Program-made: the position numbers and the translations under genes
Part shown: positions 17,233 through 26,818 of the stretch, one piece after another
Position numbering within the stretch: position 1 is the first letter of the stretch
Layout of the letters: each line of letters begins with the position of its first letter
Notes under the pieces: model-generated
Seen by the model: the letters and a program-made list of their open reading frames with translations, nothing else
What the model was told of the DNA's origin: nothing
Database searches by the model: none
Origin: Pseudarthrobacter phenanthrenivorans
Lineage (GTDB): Bacteria > Actinomycetota > Actinomycetes > Actinomycetales > Micrococcaceae
NCBI RefSeq assembly: GCF_000813845.1
Contig: NZ_JWTB01000024.1
Location: 124,001 to 188,000, forward strand
DNA length: 64,000 nt
Direction of reading: 5' to 3'

Positions 17233-18230
17233 TAGAAGAGCACCCGCGCGAGGGCCTGGCGTGCCTTGGCCACGCGCTCGTCGCCGGTACCCACAACATC
17301 GAACAGCTCCAGCAGCCGGACCCGTGCGGTCTCACGGTCCGGACCGAAATTCCTGCCAATGAAGGCGACCAGCCGGTTCAGCGCGTCCTCCACGTGGCCG
17401 CCGGCTACGTCCAGGTCAGCAACCCCGAGCTGCGCGTCCAGGTTGTCCGGCTCGTTGGCTGCCTGCGCCCGCAGCGCTTCGCTGTCCTGGGCGGAGACCG
17501 CCTGCAGCCGGCCCATCAGCTCCACCTGCGCCAGCCCGGCCTTCGCCTCGTGGTCAGAGGGCATTTCCTTCAGGGCCTGGCGGTAGGCGTCGGCGGCGGC
17601 GGCATAGTCGCCGGCCTCGATGGCCTCGAATGCGGCCTGGTGCAGCGGCGGCAGCGGTGCGGGCTCCGGTTCGCCGTCCGCACCGGCGTCCAGGCTGCCG
17701 GTCACGCCATTGGCTGCGGCCACCTTCAGGAGTTCATCGAAGAGGCTGCGCACCTGCTGTTCGTCCGCCGCGCCCTGGAAGAGCGGGATGGGCTGGCCTT
17801 TGAGGACAGCGACGGCGGTGGGCACCGCCTGCACCTGGAAGGCCTGGGCAAGCTGCGGGAAGGCGTCGATATCGGCTGCGCCGAGGACCAGCCGGCCGCC
17901 GTAGCTTGCCACCACGCGGTCCAGGGTCTCCACCATTTTCGTGGACTCCGGTGAATAGGGGGCCCAGAGAGCAAACACCACCGGCACCTGCACGGAGAGT
18001 TCCACCAACTGCTGGAAGTTGGCCTCAGTGACATCGACCTTGAGCTCGGGGGTGCCGGAAGGCGTGTCCGGCTGCTGCCCCTGGGAGGCCGCGGCGGGGG
18101 CGGCAGGACCGGTGGCAGCCGGCCCGGACGGAGTGGCGGGGCGCTTCAGCGAGGAAAGGTCGACGGCGCCGCGCAGGTTAAGCAGGCTGGCAGCGGCAGG
18201 AGGGACTGGGCGGGAAGCTGGCGAACTCAT
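17232..18230 (-). CDS. ybbN: Co-chaperone YbbN/CnoX-like: degenerate thioredoxin domain with TPR region
   Basis: A 332-residue protein. A disordered Pro/Ala-rich N terminus (1-60) precedes a thioredoxin fold (about 65-185), in which the usual CXXC is replaced by WAPYSPES, so no redox disulfide chemistry is possible. The C-terminal part (about 205-332) has tetratricopeptide-like helices such as AFEAIEAGDYAAAADAY. This resembles YbbN/CnoX holdases, which bind unfolding proteins and pass them to DnaK or GroEL. ATG 18230 is chosen because TAGAGT lies seven bases upstream. The open frame begins six codons earlier, but that would leave the promoter inside the gene. Confidence 0.88.
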   Translation of the reverse strand: MSSPASRPVPPAAASLLNLRGAVDLSSLKRPATPSGPAATGPAAPAAASQGQQPDTPSGTPELKVDVTEANFQQLVELSVQVPVVFALWAPYSPESTKMVETLDRVVASYGGRLVLGAADIDAFPQLAQAFQVQAVPTAVAVLKGQPIPLFQGAADEQQVRSLFDELLKVAAANGVTGSLDAGADGEPEPAPLPPLHQAAFEAIEAGDYAAAADAYRQALKEMPSDHEAKAGLAQVELMGRLQAVSAQDSEALRAQAANEPDNLDAQLGVADLDVAGGHVEDALNRLVAFIGRNFGPDRETARVRLLELFDVVGTGDERVAKARQALARVLF

Positions 18231-18237
18231 GTTTCCC

Positions 18238-18243
18238 ACTCTA
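18238..18243 (-). promoter_or_regulatory. -10 hexamer TAGAGT, predicted leaderless start of the ybbN-OYE-DUF3253 operon
   Basis: TAGAGT ends seven bases before the ATG at 18230. Confidence 0.55.
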
Positions 18244-18281
18244 ACCACTCCGGCCGCTGCCGGGGGTAATGCCGTCAGGCC

Positions 18282-20012
<1,731 letters not shown>

Positions 20013-20041
20013 CTATCATCAGCGGGGGTTTGCCTCCAATA

Positions 20042-20057
20042 GTAACCTTTTTGTTAC
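20042..20057. promoter_or_regulatory. Inverted repeat GTAAC-N6-GTTAC in the divergent spacer
   Basis: GTAAC (20042-20046) and GTTAC (20053-20057) flank a CTTTTT spacer in the gap between the Ser-rich protein and the AI-2E-family gene. On the minus strand TACTAT overlaps it as a possible -10 for the 18282-20012 gene. It may be an operator or chance. Confidence 0.25.
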
Positions 20058-20210
20058 CACAGGGCCCTTTGGGGCTGCCGCCGACCCGGGTGCGCGCAGC
20101 CCTGACGGGCGCCTTCGGCGTCTGCTGACAAGCCTGCTGATAGTGTTTGCGATGATCATCACACCGGCCCGCGCAAGCGGCGCCACGCACGGAACAGGCC
20201 GCAAAAACAC

Positions 20211-21524
20211 GTGACAGACAAGACGGACCCGTCCTCGGCCCACGCCGGAAATTCCCGGGATCCCAAGGGCCCTGTTCCCGCTCCCGCGCCGCCGCTGGGA
20301 ATGGCGGCCCGGCGCAGGGGCACAGCCGCTGCGGCCCTCGCCGAGGTGGTCCGCCGGCTGCGCCAGCCCCTGCCCGGTGCGCAGCCCAGGCTGCGGTTCG
20401 AAATGCCTCCGGAGTACACCGGACAGGCCTCCGGTTCCGACCTCGCCGGCGACGAGGAGCCGCAGTTCGGCCACCCAGGGCCGCGCATGTCCCCGCAGCA
20501 TCCGCTCTACATGGGGTTCATGGGGACCGTGGGTGTCGGGCTGGCCCTGCTGGTCTATTGGATCGGCTCGCACACCACGCAGCTGCTGTTGTGGATCGTT
20601 GCCGCGCTGTTCATCGCCCTGGGCCTCGAGCCGGTGGTGGGCTGGCTGGAGAACCGGAAGATTCCCCGGCCCGCCGGCATCCTTGTGTCGGTGGCTGTCC
20701 TGATGGGCGCCGTCGTCGGCTTCTTTGCCACCCTCATCCCCACGATCGTCGAACAGGTCTCGGAGATCGTGCGGCAGGCCCCGGACTGGGTGCGCAACTT
20801 CATGGCCTCGGACTTCTTCCGCAGCCTTGATGACCAGTTCGGCATCCGCGACCGCATCACCGAGGAACTCGACAAGTTCGTCAATGACCCTGCGGCCATG
20901 GGCGGCATTTTCGGCGGCGTGGTGGGCTTCGGATCCACAGTGGCGAACGGACTCTTCGGCACACTGATCGTGCTGGTGCTGAGCCTGTACTTCCTCGCCG
21001 CGCTGCCAGCCATGAAGAAGTGGGGCTACCGGCTTGCTCCGCGCTCCCGGCGAAAGCGGGTGGCCGCCCTTTCGGAGGAAATTACCCGATCCGTGGGCAA
21101 CTACGTGATCGGCCAGGCCTGCGTGGCGCTGCTCAATGCCACCTTCGCGTTCGTCGTGATGTCCATCGTTGGCATCCCGTTCGCCCTGCTCCTGGCGTTC
21201 GTGGTGGTCCTGCTGGCGTTCATCCCGCTGGTGGGCGGCATGATCGCCGGCATCGTTGTCATCCTGGTGTCCCTCACCCAGGGCTGGCAGTCAGCCGCCG
21301 TCTACGCTGTCTGCTACTTCGCGTACCTGCAGTTCGAGGCGTACTTCATCTCGCCCCGCATCATGCAGAAGGCGGTTGCCGTGCCCGGCGCGGTAGCAGT
21401 GATCTCGGTTATTGCCGGCGGCAGCCTGCTGGGCGTGCTCGGTGCCCTGATCGCCATCCCCACCGCGGCGGCCGTCCTGCTGCTCGTCCGCGAAATCTAC
21501 ATCGTCCGCCAGGACCAGCACTAA
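20211..21524 (+). CDS. AI-2E family transporter (PerM/YdiK-like permease)
   Basis: A 437-residue membrane protein. The first 100 residues are hydrophilic and Pro/Arg-rich, which is long for the family. They are followed by about eight membrane helices, with the usual soluble loop (about 180-245) containing REVRQ-like helices and DDQFGIRD. Conserved membrane segments LLLAFVVVLLAFIPLVGG and the C-terminal GGSLLGVLGALIAIPTAA are characteristic. The family includes exporters of AI-2 and Na+/H+ antiporters, so the substrate is unknown. GTG 20211 is the first plausible start; GGAACAGG lies 12-14 bases upstream. It is a single gene, ending at a strong hairpin. Confidence 0.87.
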   Translation: MTDKTDPSSAHAGNSRDPKGPVPAPAPPLGMAARRRGTAAAALAEVVRRLRQPLPGAQPRLRFEMPPEYTGQASGSDLAGDEEPQFGHPGPRMSPQHPLYMGFMGTVGVGLALLVYWIGSHTTQLLLWIVAALFIALGLEPVVGWLENRKIPRPAGILVSVAVLMGAVVGFFATLIPTIVEQVSEIVRQAPDWVRNFMASDFFRSLDDQFGIRDRITEELDKFVNDPAAMGGIFGGVVGFGSTVANGLFGTLIVLVLSLYFLAALPAMKKWGYRLAPRSRRKRVAALSEEITRSVGNYVIGQACVALLNATFAFVVMSIVGIPFALLLAFVVVLLAFIPLVGGMIAGIVVILVSLTQGWQSAAVYAVCYFAYLQFEAYFISPRIMQKAVAVPGAVAVISVIAGGSLLGVLGALIAIPTAAAVLLLVREIYIVRQDQH

Positions 21525-21530
21525 GCACCT

Positions 21531-21553
21531 CCGGCCGCCCGTCCGGCGGCCGG
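21531..21553. terminator. GC-rich hairpin between convergent genes
   Basis: A perfect 9-bp stem (21531-21539 with 21545-21553, loop CGTCC) sits seven bases after the AI-2E-family stop, facing the alpha/beta hydrolase end. There is no T tract. Confidence 0.5.
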
Positions 21554-21572
21554 TCCCGTTGGGCAGCCGGCC

Positions 21573-22364
21573 CTACGCGCCCGCCGTTGCTGCCGGTCCG
21601 TCCCATTCCTGCGGCAGCTCCGGCTGGCCGGGGCTGACCTGCGCCACGATGTCGTTGAGCACCCGCGCCGCGTACTTCTCCCCCACCCACAGGTGTTTCG
21701 CGCCGGCAACGCCCACCACGCGGGCCTGCGGGACCAGGCTGAAGCGTTCGGCTGCTTCGGCCGGCTGAAGGAAGTCATCGTGCTCGGGAACCAGGACGGT
21801 GAGGGGCTTGCCCGATTCCGCCCAGAGCTGCAGGTGCTTGTCCGTAGCGCGGTGCAGCGGGGGCGAGAGCAGAACCGCTCCCTCGATCTGCGAGGCCACC
21901 GGTTCAACGGCGCCGTACATCAGCGCCAGCTCGGTTCCAAAGGACCAGCCGACCAGCCAGCGGTTGGGAAGGCCGCGGTCGACGGCGAAGCGGACCGCCG
22001 CCTCCACGTCATACCGTTCGCCGACCCCTTCCTCGAAGGTTCCGCTGCTGGTGCCCCGCGGGGACGCCGTGCCGCGGGTGTTGAAGCGCAGCACCGCAAC
22101 GCCCGCCAGCGCCGGCAGGCGGTAGGAGGCCTTGCGGTAGACATGCGAGTCCATGAAACCGCCGTGCGTGGGCAGCGGGTGGAGCGTGATCAGGGTGGCC
22201 CTGACCGGACCAGACTCAGGCAGCGCCAACTCCCCCACCAGCGTGTGGCCGTCCTCGGTTTGCAGCTCGATGTTCTCGCGCCGGGCAGGCAGCACCGTGG
22301 AAGCGCGGATGGGAGCGGGGCCCCGGGTTTGGCTGAAATCGTACGACGCCGGATCAAAAGTCAT
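21573..22364 (-). CDS. Alpha/beta hydrolase
   Basis: A 263-residue alpha/beta hydrolase. Its nucleophile elbow is GWSFG (in WLVGWSFGTELALM), with a preceding oxyanion-region HPLPTHGG; the C-terminal part has VVGVAGAKHLWVG carrying the likely catalytic histidine, and VPEHDDF the acid. It belongs to the DUF/BAAT-like dienelactone-hydrolase-type group often called a CocE/NonD or Aes-like family; substrate unknown. TAAGCT lies seven bases before the ATG, predicting a leaderless transcript. It is convergent with the AI-2E gene and upstream of nothing else on its strand. Confidence 0.85.
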   Translation of the reverse strand: MTFDPASYDFSQTRGPAPIRASTVLPARRENIELQTEDGHTLVGELALPESGPVRATLITLHPLPTHGGFMDSHVYRKASYRLPALAGVAVLRFNTRGTASPRGTSSGTFEEGVGERYDVEAAVRFAVDRGLPNRWLVGWSFGTELALMYGAVEPVASQIEGAVLLSPPLHRATDKHLQLWAESGKPLTVLVPEHDDFLQPAEAAERFSLVPQARVVGVAGAKHLWVGEKYAARVLNDIVAQVSPGQPELPQEWDGPAATAGA

Positions 22365-22371
22365 GCCTGCC

Positions 22372-22377
22372 AGCTTA
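22372..22377 (-). promoter_or_regulatory. -10 hexamer TAAGCT, predicted leaderless start of the alpha/beta hydrolase
   Basis: TAAGCT ends seven bases before the ATG at 22364. Confidence 0.5.
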
Positions 22378-22439
22378 GCGACAGCAGGAGGTTTCTTCCG
22401 CCGGCGAGGGTTTGCGGCTCCGTCCGGCGAAGCGGGGAG

Positions 22440-22793
22440 TCAGCGGTACCGGTAGCTGCGCGTCAGCCAGCAGTTGGTGTGCCAGTGGCGGCGTTCGGCA
22501 AGGCCTGCCGCTGCGCCAAAGAGGTGGTCGTCCTTCCAGACCACCAGGTGGGCAACCCCGGGGAGCACGGCCGTGGAGCACTCCGGGCAGATGTACGTCT
22601 TCTCCGCGTTCCTGGCCGTCATGGTGCGGACCATCCATTCGCCGTCGGGAGCGCTTTCCCGCCGGGCAATACCTGCCCGTGCGCGCTCCAGGTCCAGCTC
22701 CGGAACATCGCCGTTCCGCTTCCGCCCCGCACCCTTGCCGGAGACAGGACCCTTGCCTGACACGGGACGGCGGGGACGGTTGGAACGCGGCAT
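22440..22793 (-). CDS. Small conserved protein with CxxC and His/Cys motifs
   Basis: A 117-residue protein that I recall only as a conserved actinobacterial hypothetical (sometimes misnamed ATP/GTP-binding). The first 30 residues are Arg/Pro/Lys-rich. The core has [14 protein letters not shown], then CPEC, HLVVW and HWHTNCW, a plausible Cys2-His-His/Cys zinc site. It ends in TRSYRYR. The start at ATG 22793 is preferred over longer open frames since it gives the conserved MPRSNRP start and has CAGAAT six bases upstream. It is divergent from nucS across 110 bases. A nucleic-acid-binding role is possible. Confidence 0.7.
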   Translation of the reverse strand: MPRSNRPRRPVSGKGPVSGKGAGRKRNGDVPELDLERARAGIARRESAPDGEWMVRTMTARNAEKTYICPECSTAVLPGVAHLVVWKDDHLFGAAAGLAERRHWHTNCWLTRSYRYR

Positions 22794-22799
22794 GTATCC

Positions 22800-22805
22800 A
22801 TTCTG
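22800..22805 (-). promoter_or_regulatory. -10-like hexamer CAGAAT before the small zinc-site gene
   Basis: CAGAAT ends six bases before the ATG at 22793. The first position departs from TANNNT. Confidence 0.3.
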
Positions 22806-22890
22806 CCCCAGCGGCGACGGGCACCCCGCCCGGCCCTGGGTCCCGGCCCTGCGTCCCGGCACCGGGGACGGCCGGCGCGGGCCCACGCGG

Positions 22891-22896
22891 TAGTCT
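22891..22896 (+). promoter_or_regulatory. -10 hexamer TAGTCT, predicted leaderless start of nucS
   Basis: TAGTCT ends seven bases before the GTG at 22904. Confidence 0.55.
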
Positions 22897-22903
22897 GTAC
22901 GGC

Positions 22904-23599
22904 GTGCGACTTGTCATAGCCCATTGCTCCGTTGATTACGTTGGCCGGCTCAAAGCCCATCTGCCCCTCGCCAAGCGGCTCCTGCTGGTCAAGGCGGACG
23001 GCTCCGTGCTGGTGCATTCCGATGGCGGTTCCTACAAGCCGCTGAACTGGATGAGCCCGCCGGCCACACTCCGGGTTTCGTCCCCCGACGACGTGGACCT
23101 CGAACTTGGTGTCGTGGAGCAGTGGACCGTGCAGTCAGCCAAGACCGACGACCGGCTCATCATCAACATCCACGAAAAAATCAGTGATTCCTCCCACGAG
23201 CTTGGCGTGGATCCGGGACTGATCAAGGACGGCGTGGAAGCGGACCTGCAGCGGCTGCTGGCCGAACAGATCGAAACGCTGGGCCAGGGGTACTCCCTGA
23301 TCCGGCGCGAATACTTCACCGCGATCGGGCCTGTGGACATCCTGGCCCGGGACGCGGACGGCGCCACGGTGGCCATCGAACTCAAGCGCCGCGGAGACAT
23401 CGACGGCGTGGAACAGCTGACCCGCTACCTGGAACTTCTTAACCGCGACCCCCTTCTGGCCCCGGTCCGGGGAATCTTCGCGGCACAGCAGATCAAGCCG
23501 CAGGCAAAGGTGCTGGCCAACGACCGGGGCATTGACTGCGTGACCCTGGACTACGACGCCATGCGCGGAGTCGACGACAGCGAATCCAGGCTCTTCTAA
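22904..23599 (+). CDS. nucS: Mismatch-specific endonuclease NucS/EndoMS
   Basis: Cleaves double-stranded DNA at mismatches and is the core of the non-MutS/MutL mismatch repair of actinobacteria and archaea. The 231-residue protein has an N-terminal DNA-binding domain with YKPLNWM (44-50) and a C-terminal RecB-like nuclease domain with catalytic Asp145, Glu159 and Lys161 (GPVDILARD and IELKRR). It ends in ESRLF, a match to the C-terminal sliding-clamp-binding motif known to be needed in corynebacterial EndoMS. The GTG start is set by TAGTCT seven bases upstream. The longer open frame, starting at 22412, overlaps the divergent gene and is not real. Confidence 0.95.
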   Translation: MRLVIAHCSVDYVGRLKAHLPLAKRLLLVKADGSVLVHSDGGSYKPLNWMSPPATLRVSSPDDVDLELGVVEQWTVQSAKTDDRLIINIHEKISDSSHELGVDPGLIKDGVEADLQRLLAEQIETLGQGYSLIRREYFTAIGPVDILARDADGATVAIELKRRGDIDGVEQLTRYLELLNRDPLLAPVRGIFAAQQIKPQAKVLANDRGIDCVTLDYDAMRGVDDSESRLF

Positions 23600-23903
23600 T
23601 TTCACTGCCGTTGCTTAAGGCACCTAATTGATGCCCGGCCGCGAAGGGTTATCCGTCACGCGGTTTTAACCCAATTTTTATCCTTTTTCCAGCGCAAGCC
23701 GTTGACCTGCGGGAACGGGCATGAAATTCTTATCTCAGTCTTTGTGTAGGTGTTTTTCATGCTCGCAAGACATGTTGCGAGCGCGAAGCTCCTGCAGCGC
23801 CGGCCCCTCACGGGGCACGGCAATCCAGGATTCTTCTCGCGGAGTGACCAAGGTCGGCACGAGGTGTGCCGGTCTTAAAAAGTTCCATAATGAGGAGAAA
23901 TAA
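23600..23903 (+). promoter_or_regulatory. Long structured leader upstream of cspA
   Basis: These 304 bases hold no gene. TTGACC at 23702-23707 is a -35 candidate, but no good -10 follows at normal spacing. Downstream are two perfect hairpins: GCTCGCAA/TTGCGAGC (23761-23768 and 23775-23782) and CGGCAC/GTGCCG (23855-23860 and 23866-23871). The ribosome site GAGGAG is at 23892-23897. The first part is AT-rich, unlike its surroundings. Long, structured leaders are known to act as RNA thermosensors for cold-shock genes, which is the likely role here. Confidence 0.5.
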
Positions 23904-24107
23904 ATGGCACAGGGAACCGTCAAGTGGTTCAACGCTGAAAAGGGCTTCGGCTTCATCACCCCGGACGACTCCGATGGCGATGTCTTCGTTCACTACTCCG
24001 AGATCCAGACCGGCGGCTTCAAGACACTCGACGAGAACCAGCGCGTTCAGTTCGAAATCGGCCAGGGCGCCAAGGGCCCCCAGGCCACCGGCGTAACCGT
24101 CGTCTAG
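23904..24107 (+). CDS. cspA: Cold-shock protein (CspA family)
   Basis: A 67-residue single cold-shock domain that binds single-stranded RNA/DNA and acts as an RNA chaperone. It has RNP1 KGFGFI (around 13-18) and RNP2 VFVHYS (around 27-32), with the N-terminal [15 protein letters not shown] typical of actinobacterial CspA. GAGGAG is six bases before the ATG, a strong ribosome site. Alone on its transcript with a long leader and its own terminator, it is probably post-transcriptionally controlled. Confidence 0.97.
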   Translation: MAQGTVKWFNAEKGFGFITPDDSDGDVFVHYSEIQTGGFKTLDENQRVQFEIGQGAKGPQATGVTVV

Positions 24108-24140
24108 TTTCCGGCCCGGCCGCTGAATGCGGCTGCAGGC

Positions 24141-24180
24141 AAAACAATGGCCCCCGGCAATTGCCGGGGGCCAATGTTTT
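24141..24180. terminator. Bidirectional terminator after cspA and the ATP synthase super-operon
   Basis: A near-perfect 20-bp inverted repeat with one mismatch (24141-24160 with 24161-24180), including CCCCCGGCAA/TTGCCGGGGG, is flanked by AAAA and TTTT. It ends both the cspA transcript and the long minus-strand operon whose last gene ends at 24239. Confidence 0.93.
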
Positions 24181-24238
24181 ACCCTAATTATTGCCGCCGA
24201 AATACCAGTTTCAACGCATGGCATTTTCCGCTGTTTAT

Positions 24239-26818
24239 TCAGCTGACCAGCTTGCGGACCAGCCGGGCGCCCTGTGCCAGCGAGAGGCCGGGGAGGTACG
24301 CCCGGGTCAGGGCCCTGCCGATTGCCGGGAGGTGCAGGGGGTCCTGGTAGTACAGGTACAGCGCACGGTATTCGGGCTTGAACCGGGACTTGAAGGCTGC
24401 CAGGGAGCGGAAGCCGTAGACGGGCTCCAGTGCATGGCCCACCAGGTCAAGGATCCGCACGAGGTTCTGCGCACCATCGTCAGCGGCCTCCGCGTTGTCC
24501 CCGCCTTCGCGTTCGGTGCCGTCGCCGGCGGCCTGCTCCGGGCGGGTGGCCAGCGGCGAACCGGAAAGGGAGATCACGTCGACGGAGCCACGCAACTCCA
24601 GGACAGCTGACGCAATCAGGAACTCCATGACCCCCGGGAACCCCTCACTGCCCCGGCGCATGACGTCCAGCGTCCGGCTGACCAGCCGCCCGCCGTCGTA
24701 CACCGGAAGCCAGCTGGTCACGCCATGCACGGTGCCGTGGCCGTCCACGGCAAGGCAGCACAGGACTTCCTCGTCGTCGAGCTCGTCCACTCCCCCAAGC
24801 GTGAAACCCATTTCCGGAACGGACTTGCCGGCCGCCCACTCCTCAGACACCTCGTTCAGCCGTGACCGCAGGGCCGCCGGCAGAGAGTGGTAGGAGCCCC
24901 AGACGGCGTGCACCCCCAGTTTGGCCGCCCGGTTCAGGGCGGTCCTGACGTTCTGCCACTCCTTGCCCTTGAACTCAAGTTCGTTCAGGGCCAGCCGCGT
25001 CTCCTGGGCAACGGCGACCCGGGAAAAGCCCCGGTCCTTCAGCATGGGCCAGATGGCGTCGTCACAGGAATACAGCGCGGGGATCAAGGCCTGGCTGCGG
25101 CAGTAATCGAGGAACCCCTCGGTGACCCGCTGCTCTGCCCCGCGGTCACCGAAAGCGCCGCCAAGGGTCAGCGCCACCGTCCCGTGCTGCTGGAAGGCCA
25201 TGCCCCCTGCCCCGTCCGGGCTGAACCAGTACGAGTTGGGCTCCCACAACGCCATCCAGGACAGCGGGCCGCCGCCCTGGTGCAGCAGCTCCCGGGCGCG
25301 GTCGCGGTCCTGCCTGCCGAAGTGGAGTCCGTGGCGGCGGCCCAACAGTACCCAGAGGACCGCGCCGAGGGCGACAAGCCAGAACACCGGGCCCGAATAG
25401 GCAAAGAGCAGTGCCTCGGCACTGTCGGACTCCGGGAAGACCCGGCGGAGATGCTGCGGAATGGGAACTGGAACGTACTGCCGGGCAAGCTCGGCGAACA
25501 GGCCCAGCAGGCCGCCGTCGCGGGACAACCCGCCGGACCAGAACCAGGCCACGGTGTAGGAACTGGCCAGGACAAGCCACGTGCCGCATACCACCGTGGC
25601 GAGCGTCCGGCGGGCGCCGGGGCGGGTCTGCACGCGGAACTGGCGTCGGTTCAGCCAGAGGACCACCGCCAGCAGCAGGGGAACGATCACGAGCGGCAGC
25701 ACATGCGCGAAGGCGGACGACATCGGTGAGGCGTGGGTGCCCTGCAGCCGTGAAGGAACCAGAGCGAACAGGGTCAGGTAGACCGCCGCAAGGGCCGTCA
25801 CGGCCAGCTGGATGGCGAGGGCGATGTTCAGGGCCAGCCGACGGCCGCGGCGCATGCCGTCGGCACAGATCAGCAGCAGAATGACAGGCACCACTGCCAG
25901 GGCCAGGCCAAAGGGTCCGGCGAAACCCGCGCGTCCCGTTTCCAGGCAGGACGCATCCACGGTGGCTCCGCAGTTGAACACCAGCTGGTTCAGGGTGGGC
26001 ATGGGACTGAGCACCACGTCGCGCAGCAGTGCCAGCGGGCCGGTCGGCGCCCGGGTGATCCCGGTCAGGATGGGTCCTACCGCAAAGACCGCAACGGTGA
26101 GCGCCAGCAGGTTCCTGGTCTCGCGGCCCGTGGACCTGTGCCGGTGGAGGCGTCCCTGGTCTCCCTGGATCCACCATCCTGCCAGGAGGCCAAGCAGCGC
26201 CCCGATGAGGCCAATGACCGTTTCCGCGTGGCCGACGTACAGCACCAGGAGGATCGAGACTGACAGCACGGTGGTACGGAGCCGCCGCTGCCACAGCAGT
26301 GGAATGCGGGCACTGGCGGCAAGGCCTGCGGTCAGCACCGGGGCATAGGGGCCAATGAGGCTGTCGTCGGCCATGGTGTCCAGCCAGCCATCGCCAACGT
26401 AGCCGGCCAACTGGGTTACGAGCAGGAACACGGTAACGGCGGCGAACTGGCCGCCAAAGAAAAGCCCGACGGCGGCGCGGCGTCCCAGCCTGCGCTCCGC
26501 CAGACCGAGCAGCAGGACGATCATCAGCGACGCGGCGAGGTACGCGAGCGGGTTGGTGGCGAAGAAGAGGCTGGTGAAAAGTGACCACCACCGGCCGCCG
26601 CGCAGGCCGGGACCGCTGACCGAGGCGGTGTCCAGGAGCTGCTCCGGTGGACCGTCAAGGAAGCTCCCGGTCAGGGCCGCGGCCACGAGGAAGACGGCGA
26701 GGACACTGAGGGTAAAGGGCATGGCTTTGAGGGTCTGCAGTGCCTGCTGCACCGCCGGACGTCCGACGGCGGCCCACATCATGGCCCCGGTGCGCTCGGG
26801 GTTCCTGGTGCTCACCAT
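24239..26818 (-). CDS. Rhomboid-like membrane region plus DUF2156 (MprF-type lipid aminoacylation) protein
   Basis: An 859-residue fusion. Residues about 20-470 hold roughly 12 membrane segments. The first part has a rhomboid-like look (LFTSLFFATNPLAYLAASL and GGQFAAVTVFLL), although the serine protease dyad is not obvious. Residues about 500-840 are a DUF2156 domain (GNAT-type), with family parts such as PNSYWFSPDGAGGMAFQ, LDVMRRG, MEFLIASAV, and RSLAAFKSRFKPEYRALYLYY near the C terminus. In MprF this domain transfers an amino acid from tRNA to phosphatidylglycerol. It overlaps the esterase gene by ATGGTGA, with ATG 26818 or GTG 26815 as the start. Lipid aminoacylation is an inference. Confidence 0.82.
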   Translation of the reverse strand: MVSTRNPERTGAMMWAAVGRPAVQQALQTLKAMPFTLSVLAVFLVAAALTGSFLDGPPEQLLDTASVSGPGLRGGRWWSLFTSLFFATNPLAYLAASLMIVLLLGLAERRLGRRAAVGLFFGGQFAAVTVFLLVTQLAGYVGDGWLDTMADDSLIGPYAPVLTAGLAASARIPLLWQRRLRTTVLSVSILLVLYVGHAETVIGLIGALLGLLAGWWIQGDQGRLHRHRSTGRETRNLLALTVAVFAVGPILTGITRAPTGPLALLRDVVLSPMPTLNQLVFNCGATVDASCLETGRAGFAGPFGLALAVVPVILLLICADGMRRGRRLALNIALAIQLAVTALAAVYLTLFALVPSRLQGTHASPMSSAFAHVLPLVIVPLLLAVVLWLNRRQFRVQTRPGARRTLATVVCGTWLVLASSYTVAWFWSGGLSRDGGLLGLFAELARQYVPVPIPQHLRRVFPESDSAEALLFAYSGPVFWLVALGAVLWVLLGRRHGLHFGRQDRDRARELLHQGGGPLSWMALWEPNSYWFSPDGAGGMAFQQHGTVALTLGGAFGDRGAEQRVTEGFLDYCRSQALIPALYSCDDAIWPMLKDRGFSRVAVAQETRLALNELEFKGKEWQNVRTALNRAAKLGVHAVWGSYHSLPAALRSRLNEVSEEWAAGKSVPEMGFTLGGVDELDDEEVLCCLAVDGHGTVHGVTSWLPVYDGGRLVSRTLDVMRRGSEGFPGVMEFLIASAVLELRGSVDVISLSGSPLATRPEQAAGDGTEREGGDNAEAADDGAQNLVRILDLVGHALEPVYGFRSLAAFKSRFKPEYRALYLYYQDPLHLPAIGRALTRAYLPGLSLAQGARLVRKLVS

